A stretch of DNA of 64,000 nt from Janthinobacterium sp. 1_2014MBL_MicDiv (GCF_001865675.1 NZ_CP011319.1:3410001-3474000), one strand, 5' to 3'. Numbered from the stretch's first letter, positions 1 to 8,653 are shown. Made by a program: numbers and translations. The notes: generated by a model not told the origin, from the sequence alone.

Positions 1-397
1 CACCCACGCCAATCTCCTTGAGTGCCTTGACCAGCACGTCTTTTTCAAATTCCTTGGTGCCGGTAAATTCCACCGAAGCGATGGCCGGGCGTTCCTCGAC
101 CAGCACCACCAGCACGTCGCCATCGACTTCCAGGCGCACATCCTTGAAGAAACCCGTCGCATACAGGGCCTTGATGGCGGCAACGCTCTTCTCGTCGGAG
201 AACGTCTCGCCGACCCGCACCGGCAGATAGCTGAAGACAGTGCCCGCTTCGGTACGCTGGATCCCTTCGACCCGGATGTCCTTGACAGTGAACGGCTGGA
301 CGGCCAGCGCGTGGCCGGCACAGAAGGCCATGACGGCAGCGCCGATCAGGCTGCGGCGAAAGGAAGGCAAGGCAAAACGAGCAGAATGTAATTTCAT
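1..397 (-). CDS. bamA: Outer membrane protein assembly factor BamA (N-terminal part, cut by window edge)
   Basis: BamA is the outer-membrane barrel that folds and inserts other beta-barrel proteins, with periplasmic POTRA domains in front. Only the first ~132 codons are present; the gene runs off the left edge. The start at 397 gives a basic N-terminus and a hydrophobic signal stretch (SLIGAAVMAFCAGHALA), then the first POTRA domain with 'FTVKDIRVEGIQRTEAGTVF' and 'SVEFTGTKEFEK' (start of POTRA 2). It lies 82 bp downstream of rseP in the same direction, the usual rseP-bamA order. Identity rests on the POTRA sequence plus context. Confidence 0.93.
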   Translation of the reverse strand, partial: MKLHSARFALPSFRRSLIGAAVMAFCAGHALAVQPFTVKDIRVEGIQRTEAGTVFSYLPVRVGETFSDEKSVAAIKALYATGFFKDVRLEVDGDVLVVLVEERPAIASVEFTGTKEFEKDVLVKALKEIGVG

Positions 398-479
398 TGG
401 GGTTATTCAATGGTAAATCAATGGACAACATACACAAAAGATTGCTTGTGCGACTCACTCAATGGCATCAACCATCGCT

Positions 480-1841
480 TTAATTAATCAGCCGCAATAC
501 GTCATTGAAGACGGCAAGCACCATCAAGGTCAGCAACAGACCGATCCCCAGGCGTTGGGCAATCTCGCCTACGCGCTCCGGCAAGGGGCGTCCGGTCAAA
601 ACTTCCAGCGAATAATACAGCAAATGCCCGCCATCCAGAACAGGAATGGGTAGCAAATTCATCACGCCCAGACTGATACTGATGAAGGCGATGAAGCTCA
701 GGTAGCTTATCAGGCCGATGCGCGCCGTCTGGCCCGCGTAATCGGCGATGGTAATCGGCCCCGTCACATTCTTCAGCGAAACCTGGCCGGTGATCATTTT
801 ACCCAGCATTTTCAGGCTCATCACGCTGGTATCCCATACCTTGGTGGTGGCCTTGCCCACGGCGGCGAACGGTCCCGATGCCACGGTGATCATATCCGGC
901 ACCTGGCCCAGCTTCGCCTGGATCTTACCAACTGTTACAGCTCCCCCGGCACCGGCGCCCGGCACGGCTTCGGGCGTGATGGACAGGTTCAAGTCCCGCC
1001 CTTGACGCAGCAGTTGCAATTGCAGGGTCCGGCCCGGCGCGCGGCTCAGGATATCGATGATGGCAGCGACGTCCTGCACGGGCTTGCCGTCGATGGCCAG
1101 GATCTGGTCGTCCTTCTGCAAACCGGCGCGCGCGGCGGCGCCACCGGGCATGATTTCCATCATGGTCGGCGCAGAGCGGGCCAGGGTCAGGCCCAGCTTG
1201 CCCAGCACGTCGCCTTCCAGATCCGCTTCCGTCAGGCTGGCCGTCGGCAGGTTCGCTTCCTGCACGCCGCGGTCGGGCCGGCGTACTTCGATGCGCGCCT
1301 GCTGCTTGTCGAGCGCGGCCTGGATCAGTTCCCAGCGCAGCTCGGACCAGCTGGCCACGGCCTTGCCATTCACGCTCTCGACCGTGTCGCCGCTGCGCAG
1401 GCCCGCCGTGTAGGCGGCCGTCTGTTCCGCCACGGAACCGAGCTTGCTCGATGGCTCTTCGATGCCATGCATGAACAGGCCCGCGTACAGCACGATGGCG
1501 ACGAGGAAATTGGCCAGCGGGCCGGCGGCCACGATGGCGATGCGGCGCCACACGCTCTGGCGTGTGAATTCGCGGCGCAATTCGCTTTCCGGCAAGCCGC
1601 TCAAGTCCTGCGCACGGCTGTCGAGCATGCTCACATAGCCGCCCAGCGGCAGCGCGGAAATGGCCCATTCCGTCTGGTCCTTGCCAAACTTGCGCGAATA
1701 CACCACTTTCCCCATGCCGATGGAAAAACGCAGCACCTTCACGCCGCACCAGCGCGCCACCAGGTAGTGGCCCAGCTCATGCAGGGTAATCAGCGAACCG
1801 AGCGCGACGATAAACGCCAGCAAGGTGGTAATGAGCGTCAT
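480..1841 (-). CDS. rseP: RIP metalloprotease RseP (site-2 protease)
   Basis: Inner-membrane zinc protease that makes the second, intramembrane cut in anti-sigma factors such as RseA. The 453-residue length is normal. The zinc motif HELGH is at residues 21-25 in the first membrane segment. Two PDZ-like regions lie around residues 135-200 and 222-290 (with 'AGLQKDDQILAIDGKPV'), and the third-ligand motif NLLPIPVLDGGH is at 395-406 (D403) in the C-terminal membrane part. Its start codon overlaps the dxr stop (ATGA), so the two are translationally coupled. bamA follows. Confidence 0.97.
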   Translation of the reverse strand: MTLITTLLAFIVALGSLITLHELGHYLVARWCGVKVLRFSIGMGKVVYSRKFGKDQTEWAISALPLGGYVSMLDSRAQDLSGLPESELRREFTRQSVWRRIAIVAAGPLANFLVAIVLYAGLFMHGIEEPSSKLGSVAEQTAAYTAGLRSGDTVESVNGKAVASWSELRWELIQAALDKQQARIEVRRPDRGVQEANLPTASLTEADLEGDVLGKLGLTLARSAPTMMEIMPGGAAARAGLQKDDQILAIDGKPVQDVAAIIDILSRAPGRTLQLQLLRQGRDLNLSITPEAVPGAGAGGAVTVGKIQAKLGQVPDMITVASGPFAAVGKATTKVWDTSVMSLKMLGKMITGQVSLKNVTGPITIADYAGQTARIGLISYLSFIAFISISLGVMNLLPIPVLDGGHLLYYSLEVLTGRPLPERVGEIAQRLGIGLLLTLMVLAVFNDVLRLIN

Positions 1842-3022
1842 GCGGCCAGCCTGCCGGCGATATACGCCTGCGCCGCCACCCGGGCCAGGCGGTCCTGTTC
1901 GATCACGGCCTCGATGCTGGAAGCGGCGCCATGCGGCACCGTCTCGATCACATGCGCAATCACGCGGTCGATCTGGCGGAAGCCGATCTGCAGGTCGAGG
2001 AAGGCTTGCACGGCCACTTCATTGGCCGCGTTCAGCAGGGCCGGCGCCGTGCCGCCCGCGCGCAAGGCGTCATACGCGAGCGCCAGGCAGGGGAAACGGC
2101 GGAAATCGGGACGTTCGAACTGCAGGGTGGCCACTTGCGCCAGGTCAAGCTGCGCCACGCCAGAAGCGATACGCTGCGGATAGGCCAGCGCGTGCGCGAT
2201 CGGCGTGCGCATGTCCGGATTGCCCAGCTGGGCCAGCACGGAACCGTCGATATACGACACCATCGAATGGATCACGCTTTGCGGGTGGATCAGCACCTCG
2301 ATCTGCTCCGCCGGCGCGCCGAACAGCCAGTGCGCCTCGATCACTTCCAAGCCCTTGTTCATCATGGTGGCCGAATCGACGGAAATCTTGCGCCCCATGG
2401 CCCAGGTCGGATGCTTGCACGCCTGGTCGGGCGTGACCTTGTCGAGCGTCTCGACGTCGCGCGTGAGGAAAGGGCCGCCGGAAGCCGTCAGCACGATCTT
2501 CGCCACGCCAGCGGCGCCAGGCGCGCGGCCATGGCCATGCGGCAGGCACTGGAAGATGGCGTTGTGCTCGCTGTCGATCGGCAGCAGCACGGCGCCGTTG
2601 TCGTGTGCGGCGTCGATGAACAGCTGGCCGGACATGACCAGCGCTTCCTTGTTCGCCAGCAATACTTTCTTGCCGGCACGTGCCGCCGCCAGAGTGGGCG
2701 CCAGGCCGGCCGCGCCGACGATGGCCGCCATCACGCCCGTGACCTGCGGCGCGCTGGCGATGGCGCACAGGGCGTCCACGCCGTACTCGACTTCGGTGGA
2801 CACGCCCTGCCCGCGCAGCAGACGGGTCAGCTCAAGCGCGGCGGCCGCCGTGCCGACGACGGCGCGCTGCGGACGGAACTGCACGCACTGGGCGGCCAGT
2901 TCGGCCACCTTGCTGTGCGCACTCAGCGCGTACACGCTGTATTGATCGGGATGACGCGCGAGCACGTCCAGCGTGGAGACGCCGATCGAGCCGGTCGCAC
3001 CAAGGATGGTGATGTATTGCAT
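1838..3022 (-). CDS. dxr: 1-deoxy-D-xylulose 5-phosphate reductoisomerase
   Basis: Second step of the MEP isoprenoid pathway, converting DXP to MEP with NADPH. The 394-residue length is typical. The N-terminal NADPH-binding loop GATGSIG is at residues 8-14, 'LLANKEALVMSG' at 121-132, and the metal-binding 'PIDSEHNAIFQ' gives D150 and E152. It overlaps rseP by 4 nt and lies 11 bp after cdsA, so it belongs to the uppS-cdsA-dxr-rseP-bamA transcription unit that links isoprenoid carrier supply to envelope assembly. Confidence 0.98.
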   Translation of the reverse strand: MQYITILGATGSIGVSTLDVLARHPDQYSVYALSAHSKVAELAAQCVQFRPQRAVVGTAAAALELTRLLRGQGVSTEVEYGVDALCAIASAPQVTGVMAAIVGAAGLAPTLAAARAGKKVLLANKEALVMSGQLFIDAAHDNGAVLLPIDSEHNAIFQCLPHGHGRAPGAAGVAKIVLTASGGPFLTRDVETLDKVTPDQACKHPTWAMGRKISVDSATMMNKGLEVIEAHWLFGAPAEQIEVLIHPQSVIHSMVSYIDGSVLAQLGNPDMRTPIAHALAYPQRIASGVAQLDLAQVATLQFERPDFRRFPCLALAYDALRAGGTAPALLNAANEVAVQAFLDLQIGFRQIDRVIAHVIETVPHGAASSIEAVIEQDRLARVAAQAYIAGRLAA

Positions 3023-3033
3023 GAAAGAGTTCC

Positions 3034-3867
3034 TTAAAGCCAGCTGGCCACCAGGGCGGCGAACGGCAAGACCGGGATCAACGCGTCGATACGGTCAAGT
3101 ACGCCGCCATGGCCAGGCAGCAGGTTGCTGCTGTCCTTGATGCCGGCGCGGCGTTTCAATTGGGATTCGAACAGGTCGCCGACGATGCTGGCGGCAACGA
3201 CCAGCAGCAGCACCAGCAAGGCCACCAGCCAGCCGCGGCGCAGTTGCAGCTGCACGGCGAAGGTGTCTTGCAGGACCGGCAGCGATGGCGCGGCAACGAT
3301 GGTGATGGCGGAAATGACCAGCACGGCGATGCCGCCGCCGATGGCACCTTCCCAGGATTTCCCTGGGGAAATACTTGGCGCCAGCTTGCGCTTGCCGAAA
3401 GCCTTGCCCGAGAAATAGGCGCCGATATCGGCGATCCATACGAGGGCCATCACGGACAGCAGGTACAAAGGGCTATGCAGGAACAAGGCGATGATGGCGA
3501 CGAAGCAGCCGACGATGGTCACCGGATACACGAGGCTGAGCAAGGTATTGCCCAGGCCCTCGGTCGGGGGCAAGCCCGTCGCCAGCGACGGCACGAAACG
3601 GATCAGCCAGATGGCCACGCAGAGCGCGAACCAGAAATTGAGCTGCGCCATGCCGTTGCCGACAAAAAACGTATAGGCGAAGGCGGCGGTCCAGACGGCG
3701 GCGATCAGCAGCGCCTGGCGATTTTTGAAGATGCGGAAGCTTTCCCAGACGGCGGCGCCGAAGAACGCCGTGGCGATCACGGCGAAGGCGGGGAAATAAT
3801 TCAGATACAGAACCGGCAGCAAGACCGCCAACAAGACCAGGGCGGTGATTATCCGTGTTTTCAGCAT
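3034..3867 (-). CDS. cdsA: Phosphatidate cytidylyltransferase
   Basis: Makes CDP-diacylglycerol from phosphatidic acid and CTP, the precursor of all phospholipids, in the inner membrane. The 277 residues are rich in hydrophobic helices. The family signature near the C-terminus spans residues 235-261 (SQLKRRAGIKDSS, then PGHGGVLDRID). The ATG shares one base with the uppS stop (TGATG), which implies coupled translation. psd, which makes phosphatidylethanolamine in the same pathway, lies at the far end of the window and is not linked here. Confidence 0.97.
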   Translation of the reverse strand: MLKTRIITALVLLAVLLPVLYLNYFPAFAVIATAFFGAAVWESFRIFKNRQALLIAAVWTAAFAYTFFVGNGMAQLNFWFALCVAIWLIRFVPSLATGLPPTEGLGNTLLSLVYPVTIVGCFVAIIALFLHSPLYLLSVMALVWIADIGAYFSGKAFGKRKLAPSISPGKSWEGAIGGGIAVLVISAITIVAAPSLPVLQDTFAVQLQLRRGWLVALLVLLLVVAASIVGDLFESQLKRRAGIKDSSNLLPGHGGVLDRIDALIPVLPFAALVASWL

Positions 3868-4634
3868 CAGTTTGTCTTTTCGGTTAATTGCGCGCTGGTA
3901 CGGCCAAAGCGCCGTTCGCGCTGCTGGTAAGAGGCGATTGCCGCGTCAAGGCTGTCGCCATTGAAGTCGGGCCAGAAGGTATCGGTAAAAAACAACTCAG
4001 TGTACGCCAGTTGCCACAGCAGGAAGTTGGAAATACGCTGTTCGCCGCCCGTGCGGATAAACAGGTCAGGCTCGGGCGCATACGCCATCGCCAGATGTGG
4101 CGCCAGCTGCTCTTCCGTGTAGGCATGTCCGGCAGCCTGGCCACTGGTGGCTGGCTCTACCGTCATTTTATTCACCGCCTGCATGATGTCCCAGCGTCCG
4201 CCATAATTGGCGCAGATGGTCACCGTCAGACGTGTGTTGCGCGCCGTCTTGCGCTCGGCATCGGCGATCAGCGATTGCAGCTGCTCATTGAAGCGCGACA
4301 GGTCGCCCACCACTTTCAGGCGGATATCATTGGCGTGCATCTTCACCACTTCGCGTTCGAGCATGGTGACGAACAGGCGCATCAGCATCGACACTTCCTC
4401 TTCCGGGCGACGCCAGTTTTCCGAACTGAAGGCAAACAGGGTCAGGTAGCCGACGCCCCGTGCGAGACACGCCTCGACGACGCCGCGCACGGCCTCGGCG
4501 CCCTTGACGTGACCGGCCACGCGGGGCAGGAAGCGCTTGGTTGCCCAGCGACCATTGCCATCCATAATGATTGCCACATGGCGCGGCACCGTGCCCACCT
4601 CGGGTACTGCCGTTGTCGAACTCGAATAGATCAT
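3867..4634 (-). CDS. uppS: Undecaprenyl diphosphate synthase (cis-prenyltransferase)
   Basis: Builds the C55 lipid carrier for peptidoglycan and O-antigen from FPP and IPP. The 255 residues carry the catalytic block 'HVAIIMDGNGRWA' (residues 19-31, catalytic D25), the 'SSENW' segment and the C-terminal 'RTGGEQRISNFLLWQLAYTE', all standard for the family. It is the first gene of the uppS-cdsA-dxr-rseP-bamA run. The 99-bp gap to frr holds a strong inverted repeat. Confidence 0.97.
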   Translation of the reverse strand: MIYSSSTTAVPEVGTVPRHVAIIMDGNGRWATKRFLPRVAGHVKGAEAVRGVVEACLARGVGYLTLFAFSSENWRRPEEEVSMLMRLFVTMLEREVVKMHANDIRLKVVGDLSRFNEQLQSLIADAERKTARNTRLTVTICANYGGRWDIMQAVNKMTVEPATSGQAAGHAYTEEQLAPHLAMAYAPEPDLFIRTGGEQRISNFLLWQLAYTELFFTDTFWPDFNGDSLDAAIASYQQRERRFGRTSAQLTEKTN

Positions 4635-4683
4635 GAAAACGTTAATGCCAAAAATAAAAGATAGCTATTATGCGCCAAATAGC

Positions 4684-4716
4684 ACTGCCCGGAAAAGCCA
4701 TGCTTTCCCGGGCAGT
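4684..4716 (-). terminator. Inverted repeat downstream of frr, possible weak terminator
   Basis: Arms of 15 nt (4684-4698 and 4702-4716) pair with one mismatch around a 3-nt loop. On the minus strand it follows the frr stop by 17 bp and precedes uppS. No good U tract follows, so it may attenuate readthrough, stabilise the frr mRNA end or do little. Confidence 0.45.
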
Positions 4717-4733
4717 CTGGAAGAAGCTGAAAA

Positions 4734-5294
4734 CTAGACGGTCAGCACTTCTTTTTCTTTGTCGACGACCATCTTGTCGATGTCGGCGATGAACTTGTCC
4801 GTCAGCTTCTGCACTTCTTCCGACGAGCGGCGCTCGTCATCTTCGGAGCAGGCTTTTTCCTTGACCAGTTTTTTCAGCGACTCGTTTGCATCGCGGCGGA
4901 TATTACGCACGGCAATTTTCGCGTCTTCCGCTTCGCTCTTGACCAGCTTGACCATTTCCTTGCGGCGCTCTTCCGTCAACGGCGGAGTCGGCACGCGGAT
5001 CATGTCGCCCTGCGCCGATGGGTTCAGGCCCAGGTCGGCGTCGCGGATGGCTTTTTCGACGGTGGTGGCCATTTTTTTCTCGTATGGCTGCACGCCGATG
5101 GTGCGCGCGTCGATCAGGGTCACGTTGGCAACCTGGGTCAGCGCCGTCGGCGAACCGTAGTAATCGACCATCACGTGGTCCAGGATACCCGTATGCGCGC
5201 GGCCGGTACGTACCTTGGCCAGGTCGGCCTTCAGCGTTTCCAGCGACTTCGTCATGCGTTCCTGGGTGTTCTTTTTAACGTCAGCTAAGGACAT
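4734..5294 (-). CDS. frr: Ribosome recycling factor
   Basis: Splits post-termination ribosomes together with EF-G. The 186 residues match the usual ~185. The sequence starts MSLADVKKNTQERM, contains 'KVRTGRAHTGILDHV', and has the C-terminal 'RRDANESLKKL' helical arm typical of RRF. It sits between pyrH and uppS as in most proteobacteria. The upstream gap to pyrH (295 bp) is unusually long and is filled by two palindromic elements. Confidence 0.97.
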   Translation of the reverse strand: MSLADVKKNTQERMTKSLETLKADLAKVRTGRAHTGILDHVMVDYYGSPTALTQVANVTLIDARTIGVQPYEKKMATTVEKAIRDADLGLNPSAQGDMIRVPTPPLTEERRKEMVKLVKSEAEDAKIAVRNIRRDANESLKKLVKEKACSEDDERRSSEEVQKLTDKFIADIDKMVVDKEKEVLTV

Positions 5295-5311
5295 GCTGCT
5301 CTCCTGTGGTG

Positions 5312-5429
5312 ACGCCTGTCAAAACCTGCTGCGCGTCGGCACAGGCGGCTAGCGATGCTCACCGTACCTTGGTACGGCTGCGCTTCCCGGCCACCTCTGC
5401 CATCCGCTCGCGACGGTGTTATCAGGCGT
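5312..5429. repeat. Dispersed intergenic palindrome, family B copy 1
   Basis: The outer arms 5312-5326 and 5415-5429 pair with about three mismatches. A perfect central hairpin CCGTACC-TT-GGTACGG sits in the middle. Its reverse complement shares ordered blocks (GCGAGCGG, GAAGCGCAGC, TGAGCATCGC, CGACGCGC) with the element at 57415-57536. No coding potential was seen. It lies in the pyrH-frr spacer. Confidence 0.7.
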
Positions 5430-5490
5430 TGTTAGTGATAAATAATCTTAAATTTGCTTCTACATACAGAACGGCTGGCGCCCGTCCAGC

Positions 5491-5588
5491 GTGCCGAAAA
5501 CCGCTCAGGGCAAGGCGCGACACCGCAGCCAGCACGAATAGTACGGCAAGGTGGAGCAACGCCGCCAAGGACGGTTTCTCGGCGCTCG
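5491..5588. repeat. Dispersed intergenic palindrome, family A copy 1 (3' of pyrH)
   Basis: Long imperfect palindrome ending 1 nt from the pyrH stop codon. It shares CAGGGCAAGGCGC, ACGAATAGTACGGC and GCAACGCCGCC with the element at 13862-13960. The outer stem differs between copies but stays paired (AAACCG with CGGTTT here, AAAACGT with ACGTTTT in the other copy). It could act as an RNA hairpin at the mRNA end. Confidence 0.75.
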
Positions 5589-5589
5589 C

Positions 5590-6306
5590 TTATACGTGTA
5601 CCAGAGTGCCCTCGTCCTCGCCCATGATGACGCGCATCAGCGCGCCAGGCTTGGTGATCGAAAATACCTTGATCGGCAACTTCTGGTCGCGGCACAGGGC
5701 GAATGCCGTGGCATCCATCACTTGCAGGTGCTTGGCGATGGCGTCGTCGAACGTAATCGTGTGGAACAGGGTGGCGTTCGGATCCTTCTTCGGATCGGCC
5801 GTGTAGACGCCGTCGACCTTGGTGGCCTTCAGGACGATCTCGGCGCTGATCTCGGAACCGCGCAAGGCAGCTGCCGTGTCGGTCGTGAAGAACGGATTGC
5901 CGGTGCCGGCGGCGAAGACGACCACTTTGCCTTCTTCCAGGTACTGCAGGGCTTTCGGGCGGACGTACGGCTCGACGACCTGTTCGATGCCGATGGCCGA
6001 CATGACGCGCGCGGTGATGCCGACGTGGCGCATGGCGTCAGCCAGGGCCAGCGCGTTCATCACGGTGGCGAGCATGCCCATGTAGTCGGCGGTGGCACGG
6101 TCCATGCCTTGCGCGCCAGGCGCGACGCCGCGGAAGATATTGCCGCCGCCAATCACGATTGCCAGTTCCACACCCAACTTCGCCACCTCGGCCACATCGG
6201 CCACCATGCGCTCGATCGTGGCGCGGTTGATGCCGTAGGGATCATCGCCCATCAGGGCTTCGCCGGACAACTTGAGGAGGACGCGCTTGTAGGCTGGTTT
6301 TGACAT
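5590..6306 (-). CDS. pyrH: UMP kinase
   Basis: Phosphorylates UMP to UDP in pyrimidine nucleotide synthesis; allosteric hexamer of the amino acid kinase fold. The chosen start (6306) gives 238 residues beginning MSKPAYKRVLLKLSGEAL, the normal family N-terminus, with a GGAG about 12 nt upstream. The reading frame stays open further upstream but adds non-family sequence. Visible motifs are 'LKLSGEAL', 'VIGGGNIFRG' and 'AGTGNPFFTTDTAAALRG'. It lies between tsf and frr in the classic order. Confidence 0.96.
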   Translation of the reverse strand: MSKPAYKRVLLKLSGEALMGDDPYGINRATIERMVADVAEVAKLGVELAIVIGGGNIFRGVAPGAQGMDRATADYMGMLATVMNALALADAMRHVGITARVMSAIGIEQVVEPYVRPKALQYLEEGKVVVFAAGTGNPFFTTDTAAALRGSEISAEIVLKATKVDGVYTADPKKDPNATLFHTITFDDAIAKHLQVMDATAFALCRDQKLPIKVFSITKPGALMRVIMGEDEGTLVHV

Positions 6307-6424
6307 GAGCTGGGGCTCCATAAATGAGGTTATTCGAGTATGACATGGCGCAGCGCCTTGCAGCGCCGGATAGGCGCGCGGGGCTGCCCATGCCGCCGCC
6401 CGGCACGACAGGTGCGGGCGGGCC

Positions 6425-6447
6425 AAAAAAACGGGCCTCTCGGCCCG
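6425..6447 (-). terminator. Intrinsic terminator after tsf
   Basis: On the minus strand a CGGGCC-GAGA-GGCCCG hairpin (6432-6447) is followed directly by seven U (6425-6431). It sits 7 bp past the tsf stop and ends the rpsB-tsf unit, so pyrH probably needs its own promoter or partial readthrough. Confidence 0.9.
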
Positions 6448-6453
6448 CTTTAC

Positions 6454-7365
6454 TTACGCTCCCTGGGAGGCAGCCATCTGTGCTGCGACTTCTGCTGCGA
6501 AGTCGTCTTGCTTCTTCTCGATGCCCTCGCCCACTACGTACATGGCGAAACCTTTGACGCTGGTGTTAGCCGCCTTCAGCATTTGCTCAACCGACAGCTT
6601 GTCGTTTTTCACGAAAGCTTGGTTCAGCAGGGAAACTTCTTTCAGGAACTTCTGTACGGAACCTTCCAGGCGCTTGGCCAGGATTTCCGGCGATTGCGCT
6701 GGCTTGCCTTCGGCGGCCGCTTTGGCTGCGTCTTCTTCGGCTTTCAGTTGTGCAACCGAACGCTCTTTTTCGATCAGTTCCGCAGGAACTTGCTCGGACG
6801 ACAACGACACCGGCTTCATTGCAGCGATGTGCATGGCCACGTCCTTGCCCACTTGCTCATCGGCGCCGTCGAATTCGACGATCACGCCTATGCGCGAACC
6901 GTGCAGGTACGATGCCAGCTTGTTGCTGGTTTCGAAACGCTGGAAGCGGCGGATGGTCATGTTTTCGCCGATTTTGCCGATCAGGGCAGCGCGCACGTCT
7001 TCCAGGGTCTTGCCATCGAGTGGCAGGGCCAGCAAGGCAGCAACGTCAGCTGGGTTGTGTTCCGCTACCAGACGGGCAGCGTTGTTGGCCAGTGCCAGGA
7101 AATCGTCGTTTTTCGCAACGAAGTCGGTTTCCGAGTTCACTTCGACCAGGGCGCCTACGCCGTTGGCGATGTAGGTTGCCACGACGCCTTCAGCCGTGAT
7201 GCGTGCCGATGCTTTCGATGCCTTGCCGCCCAGTTTGACGCGCAGGATCTCTTCCGCACGGGCCATGTCGCCATCGGCTTCGGTCAGTGCTTTTTTGCAT
7301 TCCATCATTGGTGCGTCGGTTTTGCCGCGCAATTCGCCTACCATCGCTGCTGTAATCGCTGCCAT
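6454..7365 (-). CDS. tsf: Translation elongation factor Ts
   Basis: Guanine-nucleotide exchange factor for EF-Tu. The 303 residues begin MAAITAAMVGELRGKTDAPM and contain the EF-Ts signature 'MECKKALTEADGDM' with the N-terminal UBA-like helix bundle. The dimerisation core includes 'VEVNSETDFVAKND'. The AGGAG upstream of the ATG is well placed. It is co-directional with rpsB, separated by 156 bp that holds two hairpins. Confidence 0.98.
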   Translation of the reverse strand: MAAITAAMVGELRGKTDAPMMECKKALTEADGDMARAEEILRVKLGGKASKASARITAEGVVATYIANGVGALVEVNSETDFVAKNDDFLALANNAARLVAEHNPADVAALLALPLDGKTLEDVRAALIGKIGENMTIRRFQRFETSNKLASYLHGSRIGVIVEFDGADEQVGKDVAMHIAAMKPVSLSSEQVPAELIEKERSVAQLKAEEDAAKAAAEGKPAQSPEILAKRLEGSVQKFLKEVSLLNQAFVKNDKLSVEQMLKAANTSVKGFAMYVVGEGIEKKQDDFAAEVAAQMAASQGA

Positions 7366-7388
7366 GTGTTTCTCCTGATTCGGTGAGT

Positions 7389-7474
7389 CGATAGTCGCGG
7401 CCGGGCTGACGCCTCGCCTGCGGTCACTATCGTTTTTTTGTTAAAAAAAAGGGGGAGCTGCTGCCACCCCTTTT
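7389..7474 (-). terminator. Two hairpins in the rpsB-tsf spacer (possible attenuator)
   Basis: Reading toward tsf, the first hairpin (AAAGGGG with CCCCTTT, 7448-7474) is followed by an eight-U tract and looks like a rho-independent terminator. It is followed by a longer stem whose ends are CGATAGT and ACTATCG (7389-7395 and 7426-7432). The rpsB-tsf spacing in many bacteria contains an attenuator that lowers tsf relative to rpsB; the same role is inferred here. Confidence 0.6.
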
Positions 7475-7521
7475 CCCTTACTGCTGTGCTTACAAACGGC
7501 TATCCTGCGACAGCCTGGCCA

Positions 7522-8274
7522 TTAAGCCTGTTCGTTCACTTCGACGAATTCGTCGCCAGCGGCTGCTTTAACCATTTCAACAACTTCGTTACCGGCAGCT
7601 GCACGGCCTTCGATGATTGCATCAGCAACACCGCGAGCGTACAACATGATGGCTTTCGAGGAGTCATCGTTACCTGGGATCACGAAGTTCACGCCTTCTG
7701 GGGAGTGGTTGGTATCGACAACGCCGATGACCGGGATACCCAGTTTAGCTGCTTCGGTGATCGCGCCTTTGTGGTAGCCGACGTCGACGACGAAGATTGC
7801 GTCAGGAATGCCGCCCATGTCCTTGATGCCGCCGATCGATTTTTGCAGCTTGATCATTTCGCGGGAGAACATCAGCGCTTCTTTTTTCGACAGCTTCTCG
7901 ATCGAACCATCTTCAACCATGACTTCCATGTCTTTCAGACGCTTGATCGAGGTTTTGATCGTTTTGAAGTTGGTCAGCATGCCGCCCAACCAACGTTGAT
8001 CAACGAAAGGCACGCCAGCGCGTTGTGCTTCAGCAGCGATGATTTCGCGAGCTTGACGCTTGGTGCCAACCATCAGGATGGTGCCACGGTTTGCAGCCAG
8101 TTGACGCACGTGCTTCATTGCGTCCTGGTACATCGCCATGGTTTTTTCCAGATTGATGATGTGGATCTTGTTGCGATGGCCGAAGATGAACGGTGCCATT
8201 TTTGGATTCCAAAAACGGGTTTGGTGACCAAAGTGGACACCGGCTTCCAGCATTTCGCGCATTGTTACGGACAT
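7522..8274 (-). CDS. rpsB: 30S ribosomal protein S2
   Basis: Small-subunit protein S2, 250 residues from the start at 8274. That start gives MSVTMREMLEAGVHFGHQTR, the family N-terminus, with GGAG 8 nt upstream. Further family blocks are 'FWNPKMAPFIFGHRNKIHIINLEKT', 'QRWLGGMLTNFKTI' and 'GIPVIGVVDTNHSPEGV'. It is first gene of the block and is divergent from map. An in-frame upstream extension to 8316 was rejected because it adds residues absent from S2. Confidence 0.98.
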   Translation of the reverse strand: MSVTMREMLEAGVHFGHQTRFWNPKMAPFIFGHRNKIHIINLEKTMAMYQDAMKHVRQLAANRGTILMVGTKRQAREIIAAEAQRAGVPFVDQRWLGGMLTNFKTIKTSIKRLKDMEVMVEDGSIEKLSKKEALMFSREMIKLQKSIGGIKDMGGIPDAIFVVDVGYHKGAITEAAKLGIPVIGVVDTNHSPEGVNFVIPGNDDSSKAIMLYARGVADAIIEGRAAAGNEVVEMVKAAAGDEFVEVNEQA

Positions 8275-8653
8275 TATTAACTCCAGGGTTGGGTCTGGAA
8301 TCCGATCAGTCACCATACAGGCACCCTTGTCGACCGGATTCGCGTGTTTATATAAATTAAAGACACTGTTTTACTACATTGCTTAAAAGAGAATTCAAGC
8401 AACCCGGGATTCTACACCGAAATGCCCGCCGCATCAAGTCCGCACTGCAAATCGGGCGCCCAGGGAAAAGCCCCCGGCGCACCAGGCTGGTGCAGCGCGC
8501 GCTTTGCCGCACAAATCGCCGCCCGCCCCCAGGAAGGAGGCGGCGGATCATGGGCGCCTCGTTTATAATTTCGACATATTTGCAGACTTTTTCCGTTAAC
8601 CGGGACGCGTCTGTGCTTTTCACCCGAATATCTTGCAGATTGCGAATAACATC
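8275..8653. other. Divergent promoter region between rpsB and map
   Basis: This 379-bp region has no gene. It is AT-rich near 8341-8395, where minus-strand promoter elements for rpsB are expected. A weak match is TTGAAT, 16 bp, TAGTAA on the minus strand. The plus strand has a perfect TATAAT at 8564-8569 without a recognisable -35 box, a candidate -10 for map. The rpsB leader would be ~80-100 nt, and no S2 autoregulatory structure was identified by eye. Confidence 0.4.

Noticed and set aside
7389..7439. Plus-strand terminator (stem CGATAGT/ACTATCG followed by T7)
   Set aside because: No plus-strand gene exists upstream in this region; the stem is more sensibly part of the rpsB-tsf message.
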